64,000 nucleotides of DNA from Aeromonas finlandensis (GTDB lineage: Bacteria > Pseudomonadota > Gammaproteobacteria > Enterobacterales > Aeromonadaceae). The notes under the pieces are model-generated. The model made no database searches. It was not told the DNA's origin and saw only the letters and a program-made list of their open reading frames with translations. The number at the start of each line of letters is the position of its first letter. Position 1 is the stretch's first letter. The DNA lies in assembly GCF_000764645.1 (NCBI RefSeq), contig NZ_JRGK01000032.1, positions 1 through 64,000 on the forward strand, read 5' to 3'. The position numbers and the translations under genes were made by a program. Shown piece by piece: positions 10,123 to 19,151 of this stretch.

Positions 10123-10626
10123 ATGAACAAGATCCAGCAATGGGACCTTCAGGTGTGCCGGGTCTGTCTGCTTCACGGCTACAACCGGCAGCAGGCGAGG
10201 GTGAGTCGTCTCATTTCCCGCACAGGTGATGGCCCGCTTTACGCCGTGCTGGCCGCCTTGCTCTGGTGGCAGGGGGAGGCAGAACGGGAACTGGTGCGGC
10301 TGGCGCTGCTTGCCTTCGCCATCGAGCTGCCCCTGTACCTGCTGTTGAAAAACAGCCTGAAACGGCAACGGCCGGTCGGCTTGCCGGTCTTTATCACCCC
10401 TTCCGATCGTTACAGTCTTCCCTCCGGCCACACCGCCGCCGCCTTTCTGATGGCTACCATACTGGCGACCGGCTTTCCGCTCTGGGCGCCCCTGCTGTTT
10501 GGCTGGGCGGCGCTGGTGGGGGCATCCCGGCTGCTGCTCGGAGTGCACTATCTGAGCGATCTGGTAGCTGGTGCCCTGCTGGGTGGCGGTTGCGCCGTAC
10601 TGGCGCTCGGCTGGAGCCACTCATGA
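10123..10626 (+). CDS. PAP2-family membrane phosphatase
   Basis: The product is 167 residues with several hydrophobic segments. All three parts of the PAP2 active site are visible: KNSLKRQRP near residues 76-84, the PSGH motif in SLPSGHTAAAF near 97, and SRLLLGVHYLSD near 136-147. This family dephosphorylates lipid phosphates or undecaprenyl pyrophosphate. Its stop overlaps the start of the next gene as ATGA, so it is probably translated together with a glycosyltransferase-like protein; a shared role in lipid-linked glycan metabolism is an inference. An AGGAGGGG-like ribosome site precedes the ATG. Confidence 0.85.
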   Translation: MNKIQQWDLQVCRVCLLHGYNRQQARVSRLISRTGDGPLYAVLAALLWWQGEAERELVRLALLAFAIELPLYLLLKNSLKRQRPVGLPVFITPSDRYSLPSGHTAAAFLMATILATGFPLWAPLLFGWAALVGASRLLLGVHYLSDLVAGALLGGGCAVLALGWSHS

Positions 10627-11732
10627 GGATACTGTTTGGGGTGCAAGGCACCGGCAACGGCCATATCAGTCGCAGTCGCACCCTGGCGCGGGCGCTGCGA
10701 GCAGCCGGGGTCGAGGTGGATTATCTCTTTAGCGGCCGCCCTGCCGACAGCTATTTTGACATGGAGGAGTTTGGCGCCTACCGCACCTTTGCCGGGCTCA
10801 CCTTCGTCAGTCACGAGGGGCGGGTCTCGCCGTGGCGCACCCTGCAGGCCGCCTCGCCGCTCACCTTCTGGCGGGATCTGCGGGCCCTCGACTGCAGCGA
10901 ATACGATCTGGTGGTGAGTGATTTTGAGCCGCTGACCGCCCACGCAGCCCGCCGCCATGGCAAGCCGAGTCTCACCGTCAGCCATCAGGCCAGTTTCAAC
11001 TGGTCCATCCCCCGCTGGGGCGAAGATGGTTTGAGTCGCCAGCTGATGCGCCACTTTGCGCCGGTCAATCAGCCGCTCGGGCTGCACTGGTTTCACTTTG
11101 GTCACCCCTTGTTGCCGCCTGTGATCGACCCCATCGCCGCCGCACCGGATAACGGCGAGATCCTGGTCTATCTGCCATTCGAGCAGACAGAGGCGATCGC
11201 CGCCCTGTTGTCGCGCTTTGGTCAGCAGCGCTTCGTCTGCTTTCACCCCGCCATTCGCACCCCCAGCCAGTGGCGCAACCTGCGCTTCGAACCGCCATCG
11301 CGGCACGGATTTATCGCCGTGCTGGCCGGTTGTCGCGGCGTCATCTCCAACGCGGGTTTCGAGCTGGCTTCCGAGGCGCTCACCCTTGGCAAGAAGCTGC
11401 TGGTCAAACCCCTCGGCGGCCAGTTCGAGCAGCTGACCAACGGCAAGACCCTGGAGATGATGGGACTGGCAACCCTGATGGATGTGCTCGATGCCAATCT
11501 GGTGCGCAGCTGGCTCGACAGCGCTTCGCCGGGGGCGGTCTGTTACCCCGATGTGGCCGGGGAGCTGGCCCGCTGGTTGGCGGCAGGCGCTGACGAGAGC
11601 GTGGCCTCTCTGTCGCGCCGGCTCTGGGCCCGCACCCTGTTTCCAGAGGAGGTGAGTGATCGCCTGAGCGAGCTGGATGGCGGGGACTGTTTATCCAGTT
11701 GCTGGTTATCGCAAGTGAGTGTTGTTGACTAG
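10623..11732 (+). CDS. MJ1255/VC2487-type glycosyltransferase
   Basis: The product is about 369 residues, starting at the ATG that overlaps the previous stop. The frame is open further upstream but that part lies inside the PAP2 gene. MRILFGVQGTGNGHISRS is the glycine-rich N-terminus of GT-B enzymes, and GVISNAGFELASEAL followed by KKLLVKPLGGQFEQ is the nucleotide-sugar binding region of MurG and UGT-like enzymes. I recognise the family usually named after MJ1255 and VC2487. Donor and acceptor are unknown. Coupling with PAP2 suggests a lipid or envelope acceptor. Confidence 0.8.
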   Translation: MRILFGVQGTGNGHISRSRTLARALRAAGVEVDYLFSGRPADSYFDMEEFGAYRTFAGLTFVSHEGRVSPWRTLQAASPLTFWRDLRALDCSEYDLVVSDFEPLTAHAARRHGKPSLTVSHQASFNWSIPRWGEDGLSRQLMRHFAPVNQPLGLHWFHFGHPLLPPVIDPIAAAPDNGEILVYLPFEQTEAIAALLSRFGQQRFVCFHPAIRTPSQWRNLRFEPPSRHGFIAVLAGCRGVISNAGFELASEALTLGKKLLVKPLGGQFEQLTNGKTLEMMGLATLMDVLDANLVRSWLDSASPGAVCYPDVAGELARWLAAGADESVASLSRRLWARTLFPEEVSDRLSELDGGDCLSSCWLSQVSVVD

Positions 11733-11769
11733 ACTGAAAGGCGATCCCACCAAGGAGAGGACGGAGCAA

Positions 11770-11922
11770 ATGCGCTTTACCAATGAGAATGGCGAAACCA
11801 TGACGCTGGCAGACAATCTGACCCTGCACGAGCTGCTGGACATGGGCGTCAGCATCTCGGTCAGTGAAGAGACCGATCCGGATCAACAGATCTGGCTGGC
11901 GGAGCCGGATCAGGAGAACTGA
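11770..11922 (+). CDS. Small acidic hypothetical protein
   Basis: The product is 50 residues, rich in Asp and Glu, beginning MRFTNENGETMTLADN. The start was chosen for the GGAG five bases before it; an upstream in-frame ATG at 11719 lacks a comparable site. It follows the glycosyltransferase by 37 bases and is closed by a strong terminator, so it may belong to that operon. No domain is recognised. Confidence 0.55.
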   Translation: MRFTNENGETMTLADNLTLHELLDMGVSISVSEETDPDQQIWLAEPDQEN

Positions 11923-11939
11923 GTCGATCATCCGGCATC

Positions 11940-11967
11940 AAGCCCACCGCTGACCGGTGGGCTTTTT
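11940..11967 (+). terminator. Terminator after the small acidic protein gene
   Basis: AAGCCCACCG-CTGAC-CGGTGGGCTT stem followed by TTTT. Confidence 0.9.
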
Positions 11968-12313
11968 TGTGGCTGTTTTTCCCCTCTGCGGAATGATCCG
12001 CTGGCCATTCCCCGACTTCCTTCCCTTTTGTCTCATGGTCGCTGCGGCAACCCATTGAATGTTAATAGCTGGTTGAAATGTATGACTGTTCTGGTCAGAT
12101 AAAGCCGTGGACAAGCGTTATGAAGCGGGTTAAGTTGGTTTTTCACCCGATTTTCGGGTGAATGACGGAAAAATCCTTTTTTTCTATTGTCGACGGGGCT
12201 GAATTGGGCCGATCTGCATTCAGATAACAACAAGAAACGGATCGGGCTGTGCCGGGAAGCACGGCATCGTCGGCGGGATTCGCTAAACGGAGCAAAGCCT
12301 GGAGGGCTTTATC
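11968..12313 (+). promoter_or_regulatory. ilvIH upstream region without a clear gene
   Basis: This 346-base stretch holds the ilvIH control region. Seen in it are a weak promoter-like TTGAAA at 12073-12078 and a hairpin TTCACCCG/CGGGTGAA (12142-12162) with no T tract directly after it. A small hairpin AAAGCC-TGGAG-GGCTTT (12294-12310) places the GGAG ribosome site of ilvI in its loop. No leader peptide rich in Leu, Val and Ile codons was found. Lrp control, known in E. coli, cannot be confirmed by eye. Confidence 0.45.
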
Positions 12314-14032
12314 ATGGAGATGTTATCAGGCGCCCAGATGGTGGTTAGAGCGCTGGAAGATCAGGGAGTTGAGCACGTCTTCGGCTACCCTGGTGGCTCA
12401 GTGCTCGACATCTATGACGCTCTCTTCGAAAACGGCAAGATGGAGCATGTCCTGGTGCGGCACGAGCAAGCCGCGGTTCACATGGCTGACGGTTACGCCC
12501 GTTCCACCGGCAAGGTGGGGACTGTGCTGGTTACCTCGGGCCCGGGAGCGACCAACTGCATTACCGGTATTGCCACCGCCTATATGGATTCCATTCCGCT
12601 GGTGATCCTCTCCGGCCAGGTGCCGACCAGCATGATCGGTGAGGATGCGTTCCAGGAGACCGACATGATCGGTATCTCCCGCCCGGTGGTGAAGCACAGC
12701 TTCCTGTGCAAGAAGGCGAGCGATATTCCCGAGGCCATCAAGAAGGCCTACTACATTGCCGCCAGCGGCCGCCCGGGGCCGGTGGTGGTAGATCTGCCCA
12801 AAGATGTGCAGAACCCGAAAGAAAAATTCCCCTACCAGTATCCCGAGTCGGTCTCCCTGCGCTCCTACAACCCGACCAAATCCGGCCACAAGGGCCAGAT
12901 CAAGCGGGCTGCCAAGCTGCTGGTGGATGCCCAGCGCCCGGTGATGTACGTGGGCGGCGGCGCCATCAACGCCAATGCGGATCATCTGGTGACCAAGCTG
13001 GCGGAGCTGCTGAACCTGCCGGTGACCACCACCCTGATGGGGTTGGGTGCCTTCTCCGGCGTCCATCCGCAATTTATCGGCATGCTGGGGATGCACGGCA
13101 CCTTCGAAGCCAACAAGACCATGCACAACGCGGATCTCATCTTCGCCGTGGGGGCCCGCTTCGATGACCGCGTCACCAACAACGTGGCCAAGTTCTGCCC
13201 CAATGCCACCATAGTGCATATTGATATCGATCCCACCTCCATCTCCAAGACGGTGCAGGCCCATGTGCCCATCGTCGGTTCGGTGGAAACCGTGCTGGAG
13301 CAGATGCTGGAGGTGATCCGCGAGTGTGGCTTCGATAACGACAAGGAGGCGCTGGCGGAGTGGTGGAGCCAGATCAACCAGTGGCGCTCCCGTCACTGCC
13401 TGGCCTACGAAAAATCGGCCACCCAGATAAAGCCGCAACAGGTTATCGAGACCCTCTACAAAGTGACTCAGGGTCAGGCGTTCGTCGCCTCCGACGTGGG
13501 CCAGCATCAGATGTTTGCCGCCCTTTACTACCCGTTTGCCAAACCGCGCCAGTGGATCAACTCAGGGGGCCTCGGCACCATGGGCTTCGGTATTCCGGCC
13601 GCCATGGGGGCCCAGTTTGCCAACCCGGATGCGGTGGTCTGCTGCGTCACCGGTGACGGCTCGGTACAGATGAACATTCAGGAGCTCTCGACCTGCATGC
13701 AGTACGGGGTGCCCATCAAGATCATCTCCATCAACAACCGCGCGCTGGGCATGGTCAAGCAGTGGCAGAAGATGTTCTACGGCGGTCGTCACAGCCACTC
13801 CTACATGGAGTCCCTGCCGGACTTCGTCAAACTGGCGGAAGCCTACGGTCACGTCGGTATCGCGGTGAGCGATCCGGCCGAGCTGGAGAGCGCCATGGAG
13901 AAGGCTTTCGCCATGAAGGATCGGCTGGTGTTCATGGATATCTCGGTCGACCCGGATGAGCACGTCTATCCGATGCAGATCAAGTTTGGTGCCATGGATG
14001 AGATGTGGCTGAGCAAGACGGAGAGAACCTGA
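12314..14032 (+). CDS. ilvI: Acetolactate synthase III large subunit IlvI
   Basis: This is the thiamine-diphosphate enzyme that forms acetolactate and acetohydroxybutyrate for valine, leucine and isoleucine. The 572-residue length fits IlvI. The N-terminal Pyr domain begins [20 protein letters not shown] and has the catalytic Glu in [14 protein letters not shown]. The C-terminal PP domain shows [15 protein letters not shown] (metal and ThDP site) and [13 protein letters not shown]. The stop overlaps the ilvH ATG by one base, so the subunits are coupled. Confidence 0.97.
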   Translation: MEMLSGAQMVVRALEDQGVEHVFGYPGGSVLDIYDALFENGKMEHVLVRHEQAAVHMADGYARSTGKVGTVLVTSGPGATNCITGIATAYMDSIPLVILSGQVPTSMIGEDAFQETDMIGISRPVVKHSFLCKKASDIPEAIKKAYYIAASGRPGPVVVDLPKDVQNPKEKFPYQYPESVSLRSYNPTKSGHKGQIKRAAKLLVDAQRPVMYVGGGAINANADHLVTKLAELLNLPVTTTLMGLGAFSGVHPQFIGMLGMHGTFEANKTMHNADLIFAVGARFDDRVTNNVAKFCPNATIVHIDIDPTSISKTVQAHVPIVGSVETVLEQMLEVIRECGFDNDKEALAEWWSQINQWRSRHCLAYEKSATQIKPQQVIETLYKVTQGQAFVASDVGQHQMFAALYYPFAKPRQWINSGGLGTMGFGIPAAMGAQFANPDAVVCCVTGDGSVQMNIQELSTCMQYGVPIKIISINNRALGMVKQWQKMFYGGRHSHSYMESLPDFVKLAEAYGHVGIAVSDPAELESAMEKAFAMKDRLVFMDISVDPDEHVYPMQIKFGAMDEMWLSKTERT

Positions 14033-14526
14033 TGAGGCATATCATTTCGGTACTGCTGGAGAACGAATCTGGCGCCCTGAGCCGCGTGGTGGGCCTCTTC
14101 TCCCAGCGCGGCTACAACATCGAGACCCTGACGGTGGCGCCAACCGAGGATCCCACCCTGTCGCGCATGACAATCGTCACCATGGGGGACGAGCGGGTGC
14201 TGGAGCAGATCCAGAAGCAACTGCACAAGCTGGTAGATGTGCTCAAGGTGTGCGACTTGAGCGAAGGGGAGCATATCGAGCGGGAGATCGCGCTGGTCAA
14301 GGCGCGCGCCGCCGGTGGTGCCCGTGACGAGCTGAAACGGCTGGCGGATATCTTCCGTGGCCAGATCGTCGACGTTACCCCCGAGCAGTACACGGTGCAG
14401 CTGGTGGGCACCAGCGAGAAGCTGGATGCCTTCATCAAGACCGCCGCCCAGACCAACGAGATCATCGAAGTGGTGCGCTCCGGCGTCTGCGGCATCTCCC
14501 GGGCGGACAAGGCGTTGCGGCCCTGA
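14032..14526 (+). CDS. ilvH: Acetolactate synthase III small regulatory subunit IlvH
   Basis: The 164-residue product starts [20 protein letters not shown]. Residues about 4-75 are an ACT domain with the [20 protein letters not shown] valine-binding region; the rest is the ALS small-subunit C-terminal domain. It activates IlvI and confers valine feedback inhibition. The start was placed at the ATG overlapping the ilvI stop, not at an ATG nine codons earlier inside ilvI. A terminator follows. Confidence 0.97.
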   Translation: MRHIISVLLENESGALSRVVGLFSQRGYNIETLTVAPTEDPTLSRMTIVTMGDERVLEQIQKQLHKLVDVLKVCDLSEGEHIEREIALVKARAAGGARDELKRLADIFRGQIVDVTPEQYTVQLVGTSEKLDAFIKTAAQTNEIIEVVRSGVCGISRADKALRP

Positions 14527-14579
14527 TGGCTGGCGGGACAGCTGATGATGCGTCAGCTGCCGCAGAGTGAAAGAAAAGA

Positions 14580-14600
14580 GGGCTCTGCGGAGCCCTTTTT
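14580..14600 (+). terminator. Terminator of ilvIH
   Basis: GGGCTC-TGCG-GAGCCC followed by five T, about 55 bases after the ilvH stop. Confidence 0.9.
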
Positions 14601-14630
14601 GTTTGGTTTTTCTTTACGATGGGAGGGGTG

Positions 14631-15257
14631 ATGTTCGGTATTCATGATCTTGCGCTGTTTATGGTCTCGGGGCTGCTGCTCAATATCATGCCGGGGCCAG
14701 ACTCCCTGCTGGTCATGCTGCGCAGCGGTTCGCAAGGGTGGCGTGCCGGTTCGGTCGCGACCCTTGGCATCGGCACCGGTGTCATGGTGCATGTACTGGC
14801 GGCGGCCCTCGGTCTGTCGGCCCTGCTCAGTGCCTCGGCCGAGCTGTTTGCCCTTATCAAGCTGGCTGGCGCCATCTACCTCATCTATCTGGGGTTCTCC
14901 CTGCTGCGCCAACAGGCAACGGGTGCAATGGAGAGGGGGGGCACGTTACCCGCCCTCTCCTATGGCCAGATTTACCGGCAGGGAGTGCTGACCAATGTGC
15001 TCAATCCTAAGGTGGCGCTCTTTTTCCTCGCCTTCGTGCCCCAGTTCATCGCACCGGATGCCCCCGACAAGGCGCTCGCCTTTATCCTGCTCGGCTGCAT
15101 TTTCAATCTGGGCGGCATCATCTGGTGTCACCTGCTGGTCTTTACCACCGTCTACGCCAGCCACAGGGTGCGGTTGTCGCTGCGTCTTGGTCGTTGGCTC
15201 AACCGGGGCATCGGCACCCTGTTTGTTGGACTCGGGATCAAGCTCGCCAGCGACTAG
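14631..15257 (+). CDS. LysE/RhtB-family amino acid exporter
   Basis: The product is 208 residues with about six hydrophobic segments. The N-terminal MPGPDSLLVMLRSGSQGWRAG region is the LysE/RhtB signature. The chosen ATG follows GGGAGGGG at good spacing; an ATG four codons earlier has no such site. Members export homoserine, threonine, leucine or similar compounds; the neighbouring ilvIH operon makes a branched-chain substrate tempting but unproven. Confidence 0.85.
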   Translation: MFGIHDLALFMVSGLLLNIMPGPDSLLVMLRSGSQGWRAGSVATLGIGTGVMVHVLAAALGLSALLSASAELFALIKLAGAIYLIYLGFSLLRQQATGAMERGGTLPALSYGQIYRQGVLTNVLNPKVALFFLAFVPQFIAPDAPDKALAFILLGCIFNLGGIIWCHLLVFTTVYASHRVRLSLRLGRWLNRGIGTLFVGLGIKLASD

Positions 15258-15392
15258 CGCGCTGCTTTCTGACCTGGGGCAGGTTATCGTGCGTGGCGCT
15301 GTGGTATGGTCGGCGGTCAGGTGCGGGGCCAGCCCCGCGCTCTCTTTTCCAAGCCAGTCCCACTGGCCGCAGCAGCGAGATCCCTTGCCCAG

Positions 15393-16352
15393 ATGAACAT
15401 CGCCCGGCTCAAGAACTTTACCGAGATCGTGAAGAACAACTTCAACATCTCGGCGACGGCGGAGAAGCTCTACACCTCCCAGCCAACCCTCAGCAAGCAG
15501 ATGAAGATGCTGGAAGATGAGCTGGGGCTCGCCCTCTTTACCCGCAAGGGGAAGAATCTGGTCGGCTTGACCAGCGCAGGCGAGAAGGTGATGGAGCTGG
15601 CCAAGGGGGTGGTGGCGCAGGTGGAGCAGATCAACCAGCTGTCGCTGGGTGAGCAGCTGGCCACCAGCGGGGTGCTGCGCATCGCCACCACCCATACCCA
15701 GGCCCGCTACAAGCTGCCCGCGGTGATCACCGAGTTCAGCCGTCGTTATCCCGATGTGGCGATCCAGCTCCATCAGGGGGCGCCTGCCCAGCTGGCCCAG
15801 ATGGTGCAAAGTGGCGATGTGGATATGGCGATCGCCACCGAATCCATGTATCTGTTCGACGAGCTGGCCGCCGTCCCCTGCCATCGCTGGGGCCGCAGCG
15901 TGGTGGTGCCCCACGGTCATCCGCTGCTCGATTGCCAGCCACTGTCGATGGCCGATCTGGCTCGCTACCCTCTCATCACCTATGTGTTTGGTTTTACCGG
16001 CCGCTCCAAAATGGATAAGGCCTTCAGCCGCCACGGCCTCTCGCCGAAAACCGTGCTGACCGCCACCGACACCGACGTGATCAAGCACTACGTCCGGCTC
16101 GGCATGGGTGTAGGAGTGATCGCCAGCGTGGCCTTTGACGAGGGGGACAGGGAAGCGCTGGTGAGCCTCAACATCGACCACCTGATCGCCTCGAGCGCCA
16201 CTCATATCTGTCTGCGCAAACATGCCCATCTGCGCGATTATATGTACGACTTTATCCACCTCTACGCTCCCCATATCAGCCGGGAGACGGTGCAGTTGCA
16301 CCTTATCAACCAGCCGCCCACCGCCAATATGGCGGAGCTGCCGTGGCTCTAG
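15393..16352 (+). CDS. CysB-type LysR family regulator
   Basis: The product is 319 residues. The N-terminal helix-turn-helix (about 1-60) reads NISATAEKLYTSQPTLSKQM, close to CysB and Cbl (STAEGLYTSQPGISKQV). The effector domain also resembles CysB (SGVLRIATTHTQARYKLP). Because the opening residues and several positions differ from canonical CysB, a paralogue such as Cbl is as likely as CysB itself. The frame continues upstream, but the ATG at 15393 matches the family start. It converges on the M20/DUF3100 operon. Confidence 0.75.
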   Translation: MNIARLKNFTEIVKNNFNISATAEKLYTSQPTLSKQMKMLEDELGLALFTRKGKNLVGLTSAGEKVMELAKGVVAQVEQINQLSLGEQLATSGVLRIATTHTQARYKLPAVITEFSRRYPDVAIQLHQGAPAQLAQMVQSGDVDMAIATESMYLFDELAAVPCHRWGRSVVVPHGHPLLDCQPLSMADLARYPLITYVFGFTGRSKMDKAFSRHGLSPKTVLTATDTDVIKHYVRLGMGVGVIASVAFDEGDREALVSLNIDHLIASSATHICLRKHAHLRDYMYDFIHLYAPHISRETVQLHLINQPPTANMAELPWL

Positions 16353-16393
16353 CGGCGGGTTGTTTGCCGTACACAGAGCAAAAATACAGAGAC

Positions 16394-16424
16394 AAAAAAA
16401 GAGAGGCCGTGGCCTCTCTTCTGG
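16394..16424 (-). terminator. Terminator between convergent genes
   Basis: GAGAGGCC-GT-GGCCTCTC stem. On the minus strand it is followed by TTTTTTT and ends the amidohydrolase operon; on the plus strand the T content is weaker but it may also serve the CysB-type gene. Confidence 0.85.
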
Positions 16425-16442
16425 TTTTATCGGTATGCGGGA

Positions 16443-17624
16443 TTAAGCGCGGCGGGTCGCCAGATTGATAAAGATCTGGGCCCCTACGAGCAGGCAGTCG
16501 TCATCGAGGTAGTAGGGGTTTGCATGCAGGTAGTTGCAGATCCCCTTGGCCTGACAGCCGCTGCCGAGGAAGAACATGGCCCCCTTGCGGCCACGGCAGG
16601 CGTTGACCATGTAGCTGAAATCCTCGCTGCCGGTCATCGGCTGACCCTGAGCGTTGATCCCCTCAGAGGGCAATACATCCGCCGCAGCTTGCAGCAGGCG
16701 GGCACAGGCATCGGCGTGGTTCTCGACCGCCGGATACCCGGCATAGACCATCTTGGTCTTGAAGCCGCGCAGTTCGCTCTGGGCCACGATCTCCTTGAAG
16801 CTGTTCTTCAGGATCTGATCGGTCTCGGCATCCATGGCGCGGATGGTGCCACGCGCCTGCACATAGTCGGCGATGGCGTTGGGGATGGTGCCGCCGTTGA
16901 TCATGCCGCAGCCGAACACCGCCGGGCTGAACGGGCTGGTGCGCTTGGCGACGATGTAGTCCATATCCTCGATGATCCGCACCGCTTCACGGATGGCATC
17001 CAGCCCCTTGTGGGGGGTGGAGCCGTGGGCGGAGATACCGTGCACATCCAGCGTCCAGGCGGAGCCCCAGGAGGACATCACACCGTTGTTGAACTTGATG
17101 GTGCCGGTCTCCATGGCGCCGTCGTTATGGAGGGCATAGATCTCGTCCACCCCCTTCATGCAGCCCAGTTCCACCATCTTCTCGGCGCCCGGTACCCGCA
17201 TATCCTCTTCCGCCATCTGGAAGATAAAGCGGACGTTGTACTGCAGTCGGGAGCGCTGTTCGGAGAGGAATTTGGCGGCGGTCAGGGCGATCGCCATATG
17301 GGAGTCGTGACCGCAGTTGTGGGCCATTCCCTCATGGCTCGACTTGAACGCAACGTCGCTCATGTCGTGCATCTCGAGGCCATCCATGTCGGCACGGAAG
17401 GCGATGGTCGGTAGCACGGGGTCAACAATCAGATCGCCGTGAAAACCGGTGAAGCCCGGGTAGTCGGTGAGGCGATAGCCGAAGCCCTTCATCAGATCGC
17501 GGCAGTAGGCCGAGGTCTTGAACTCGACGCCGGAGGCCTCCGGAATGGTGTGCAGGTGGTGGCGCACCTCGTGGCTGAAGTCGCGCAGGGCCAGCAGGGC
17601 CGCTTCAATGTGGATGTTGTTCAT
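16443..17624 (-). CDS. M20-family metal-dependent amidohydrolase
   Basis: The product is 393 residues. The binuclear metal site is visible: FRADMDGLEM with Asp near residue 80, HNCGHDSHMAIAL near 105, MAEEDMRVPGAE with the catalytic Glu pair near 140, and a late His in the QPMTGSEDFSYM region. These features match the IAA-amino acid hydrolase, AbgA and HipO branch, which removes N-acyl or aminoacyl groups. Its ATG overlaps the previous gene's stop by one base. It is the last gene of an operon with two membrane proteins, suggesting uptake of a conjugated substrate followed by hydrolysis. Confidence 0.85.
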   Translation of the reverse strand: MNNIHIEAALLALRDFSHEVRHHLHTIPEASGVEFKTSAYCRDLMKGFGYRLTDYPGFTGFHGDLIVDPVLPTIAFRADMDGLEMHDMSDVAFKSSHEGMAHNCGHDSHMAIALTAAKFLSEQRSRLQYNVRFIFQMAEEDMRVPGAEKMVELGCMKGVDEIYALHNDGAMETGTIKFNNGVMSSWGSAWTLDVHGISAHGSTPHKGLDAIREAVRIIEDMDYIVAKRTSPFSPAVFGCGMINGGTIPNAIADYVQARGTIRAMDAETDQILKNSFKEIVAQSELRGFKTKMVYAGYPAVENHADACARLLQAAADVLPSEGINAQGQPMTGSEDFSYMVNACRGRKGAMFFLGSGCQAKGICNYLHANPYYLDDDCLLVGAQIFINLATRRA

Positions 17625-18073
17625 CAGATGATCCCTTGCATGGAGAAGCCGATCTGGGCAACCAGCGAGGCGCCGAAGAAGCAGCAGGTGGAGACGATCA
17701 TGAAGATCAGAATGACTTTCCAGGACATCTTCTTCAGCTCTTCCAGCTGACCGCCCACCGAGAGACCGGCAAAGGCCAGCAGCGGTACGCAGCAGGAGAG
17801 GAAGGATATCTTGGCGACGGCATCAATGAAGAGGCCGCGCACCGGGGTCTCCGGCAGGCAGATGAGAATGCCGATGATGGTGGCATAGGCAAACGCCGGC
17901 AGAGAGGAGGGCAGGTAGCGCTTGGCAATCAGCGAGGCAAACACCACCAGCGACATGGCGATGAAGCTGTCACCCATCAGCCAGAGCGGGGTGCCGGTGG
18001 TCAGGGTCTGGGTAAACATGGCCAGCAGGATCGCCAGAAAGACGAACCGCATATCCATTACGATGCTTTTCAT
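17624..18073 (-). CDS. Small integral membrane protein of the DUF3100 operon
   Basis: The product is 149 residues with four to five hydrophobic segments and no recognised domain. Its start overlaps the DUF3100 stop as ATGA, and its stop overlaps the amidohydrolase start, so the three genes are tightly coupled. A GGAGAG ribosome site precedes it. It probably forms one transporter with the DUF3100 protein, as its second part; this is inferred from coupling and hydrophobicity only. Confidence 0.7.
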   Translation of the reverse strand: MKSIVMDMRFVFLAILLAMFTQTLTTGTPLWLMGDSFIAMSLVVFASLIAKRYLPSSLPAFAYATIIGILICLPETPVRGLFIDAVAKISFLSCCVPLLAFAGLSVGGQLEELKKMSWKVILIFMIVSTCCFFGASLVAQIGFSMQGII

Positions 18074-18888
18074 GCTTTCTCTCCTTTGGCAGTCATGGCA
18101 TAGATTTTTTCAGCGAGCGGCAGACCCAGATAGGTGAGGGAGAGGGCGCCGAGGGCAGACGAGAGCAGGTTCGATGCAGCCGCAATACTCAGCACCTGCT
18201 GGGCCAGCGCTTCGTCGAGACCGTTGATCAGAGCACCGGAAGCGGCACTCAGCATGGAGCCTGAGCCCACGCCGGAACCGGCAGCCAGCGCCAGAGGGTG
18301 CAGGCCGGTGAGCGGGGCGATACTGCCCAGCACGCTGAACCAGAGGGTGCCGATGACGGAGCCGCACAGGTAGATTGCCAGTACGCCGATGTACTCCTGG
18401 GAGCCGGTGCCGAACTTGCCCTGAATTACCGCGACGGACGGCTCACGACTGATGGAGGAGCAGGCCCCGATGGCGCGGCGGCCAAAGCCGAACTTCACCG
18501 CCAGCGGGATGGCGATCAGGATCGGCAGCAGGTTGCCAATCTCCTGCAGGAACAGCGGTACGCCGACGCTCAGGATCATCTTCAGGTTGGGGATGATCAT
18601 CCCCGCGTACTGGGTACCCAGGATCAGCAGGCTGAAGCCCACCATCTTGCCGCAGAAGCCCTCTTCTTTTTCGGTGAAGAGCTGCTTCCAGCCGGGGATG
18701 CGATCCTTGACCGGCTTGGCGGAGACAATCATGCCGATGATGACGGCAAAGAGCATCGGCAGGATCGGTATGATGGCGATGCCTATCTTGATCTCCTGTT
18801 TACCTATCAGGTACTGGGCCACAAAGATCAGCATGGCGGTTGCCAATATGCTGACCGTGACCGTCTTGAGGGGGCTGGTTTGCTGCAT
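18070..18888 (-). CDS. DUF3100 family integral membrane protein
   Basis: The product is about 272 residues starting MQQTSPLKTVTVSILATAML, with roughly eight hydrophobic segments. I recognise it as DUF3100, a family of presumed transporters. The glycine- and serine-rich stretch GSGVGSGSMLSAASGAL (about residues 210-226) looks like a substrate or ion-binding re-entrant loop. A GTG 11 codons upstream is in frame but has a weaker context. It is the first gene of the operon behind a CRP-type promoter. Confidence 0.75.
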   Translation of the reverse strand: MQQTSPLKTVTVSILATAMLIFVAQYLIGKQEIKIGIAIIPILPMLFAVIIGMIVSAKPVKDRIPGWKQLFTEKEEGFCGKMVGFSLLILGTQYAGMIIPNLKMILSVGVPLFLQEIGNLLPILIAIPLAVKFGFGRRAIGACSSISREPSVAVIQGKFGTGSQEYIGVLAIYLCGSVIGTLWFSVLGSIAPLTGLHPLALAAGSGVGSGSMLSAASGALINGLDEALAQQVLSIAAASNLLSSALGALSLTYLGLPLAEKIYAMTAKGEKA

Positions 18889-18965
18889 GGTCTGTTCTCT
18901 TGTTATTCGTGAGTGTTCCACTTAAGTGCCATCGCCCGCCCGCGAGGCTGGCGAATGATGGGGGC

Positions 18966-19008
18966 ATGATAGGGAGGGTCGCGGGGGAGGAATGTGACCT
19001 CCATCAAG
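18966..19008 (-). promoter_or_regulatory. Promoter with CRP-like site ahead of the DUF3100 operon
   Basis: On the minus strand TATCAT (18966-18971) is a good -10 box with no good -35. Instead CTTGA-N6-TCACA (18993-19008) resembles a CRP site. Its centre would be about 41.5 bases before a start site near 18959, the classical class II activator position. Spacing and match are seen; binding is inferred. Confidence 0.45.
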
Positions 19009-19042
19009 CTGGCCATATGGCATTTTTTCATGGGGTATGCCC

Positions 19043-19070
19043 TTTAACCCTGTGGATACCAAGGGTTAAA
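19043..19070. repeat. Nine-base inverted repeat upstream of the DUF3100 promoter
   Basis: TTTAACCCT and AGGGTTAAA are perfect inverted repeats separated by ten bases. No T tract follows on either strand, so an operator is more likely than a terminator. It lies roughly 85-110 bases upstream of the predicted transcription start. Confidence 0.5.
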
Positions 19071-19151
19071 TATCGTTAACAGAACGTCAGCATTCGCCGT
19101 CGTTGAGGGGCAAGGCAGGCAGAAAAAGAGGAATGGGGGAGAGAGGGATAG

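Noticed and set aside
12120-12161. A 13-codon frame upstream of ilvI as a possible attenuation leader peptide
   Set aside because: It has only four Leu, Val or Ile codons, a poor ribosome site, and the hairpin over its stop lacks a T run; attenuation is not supported.
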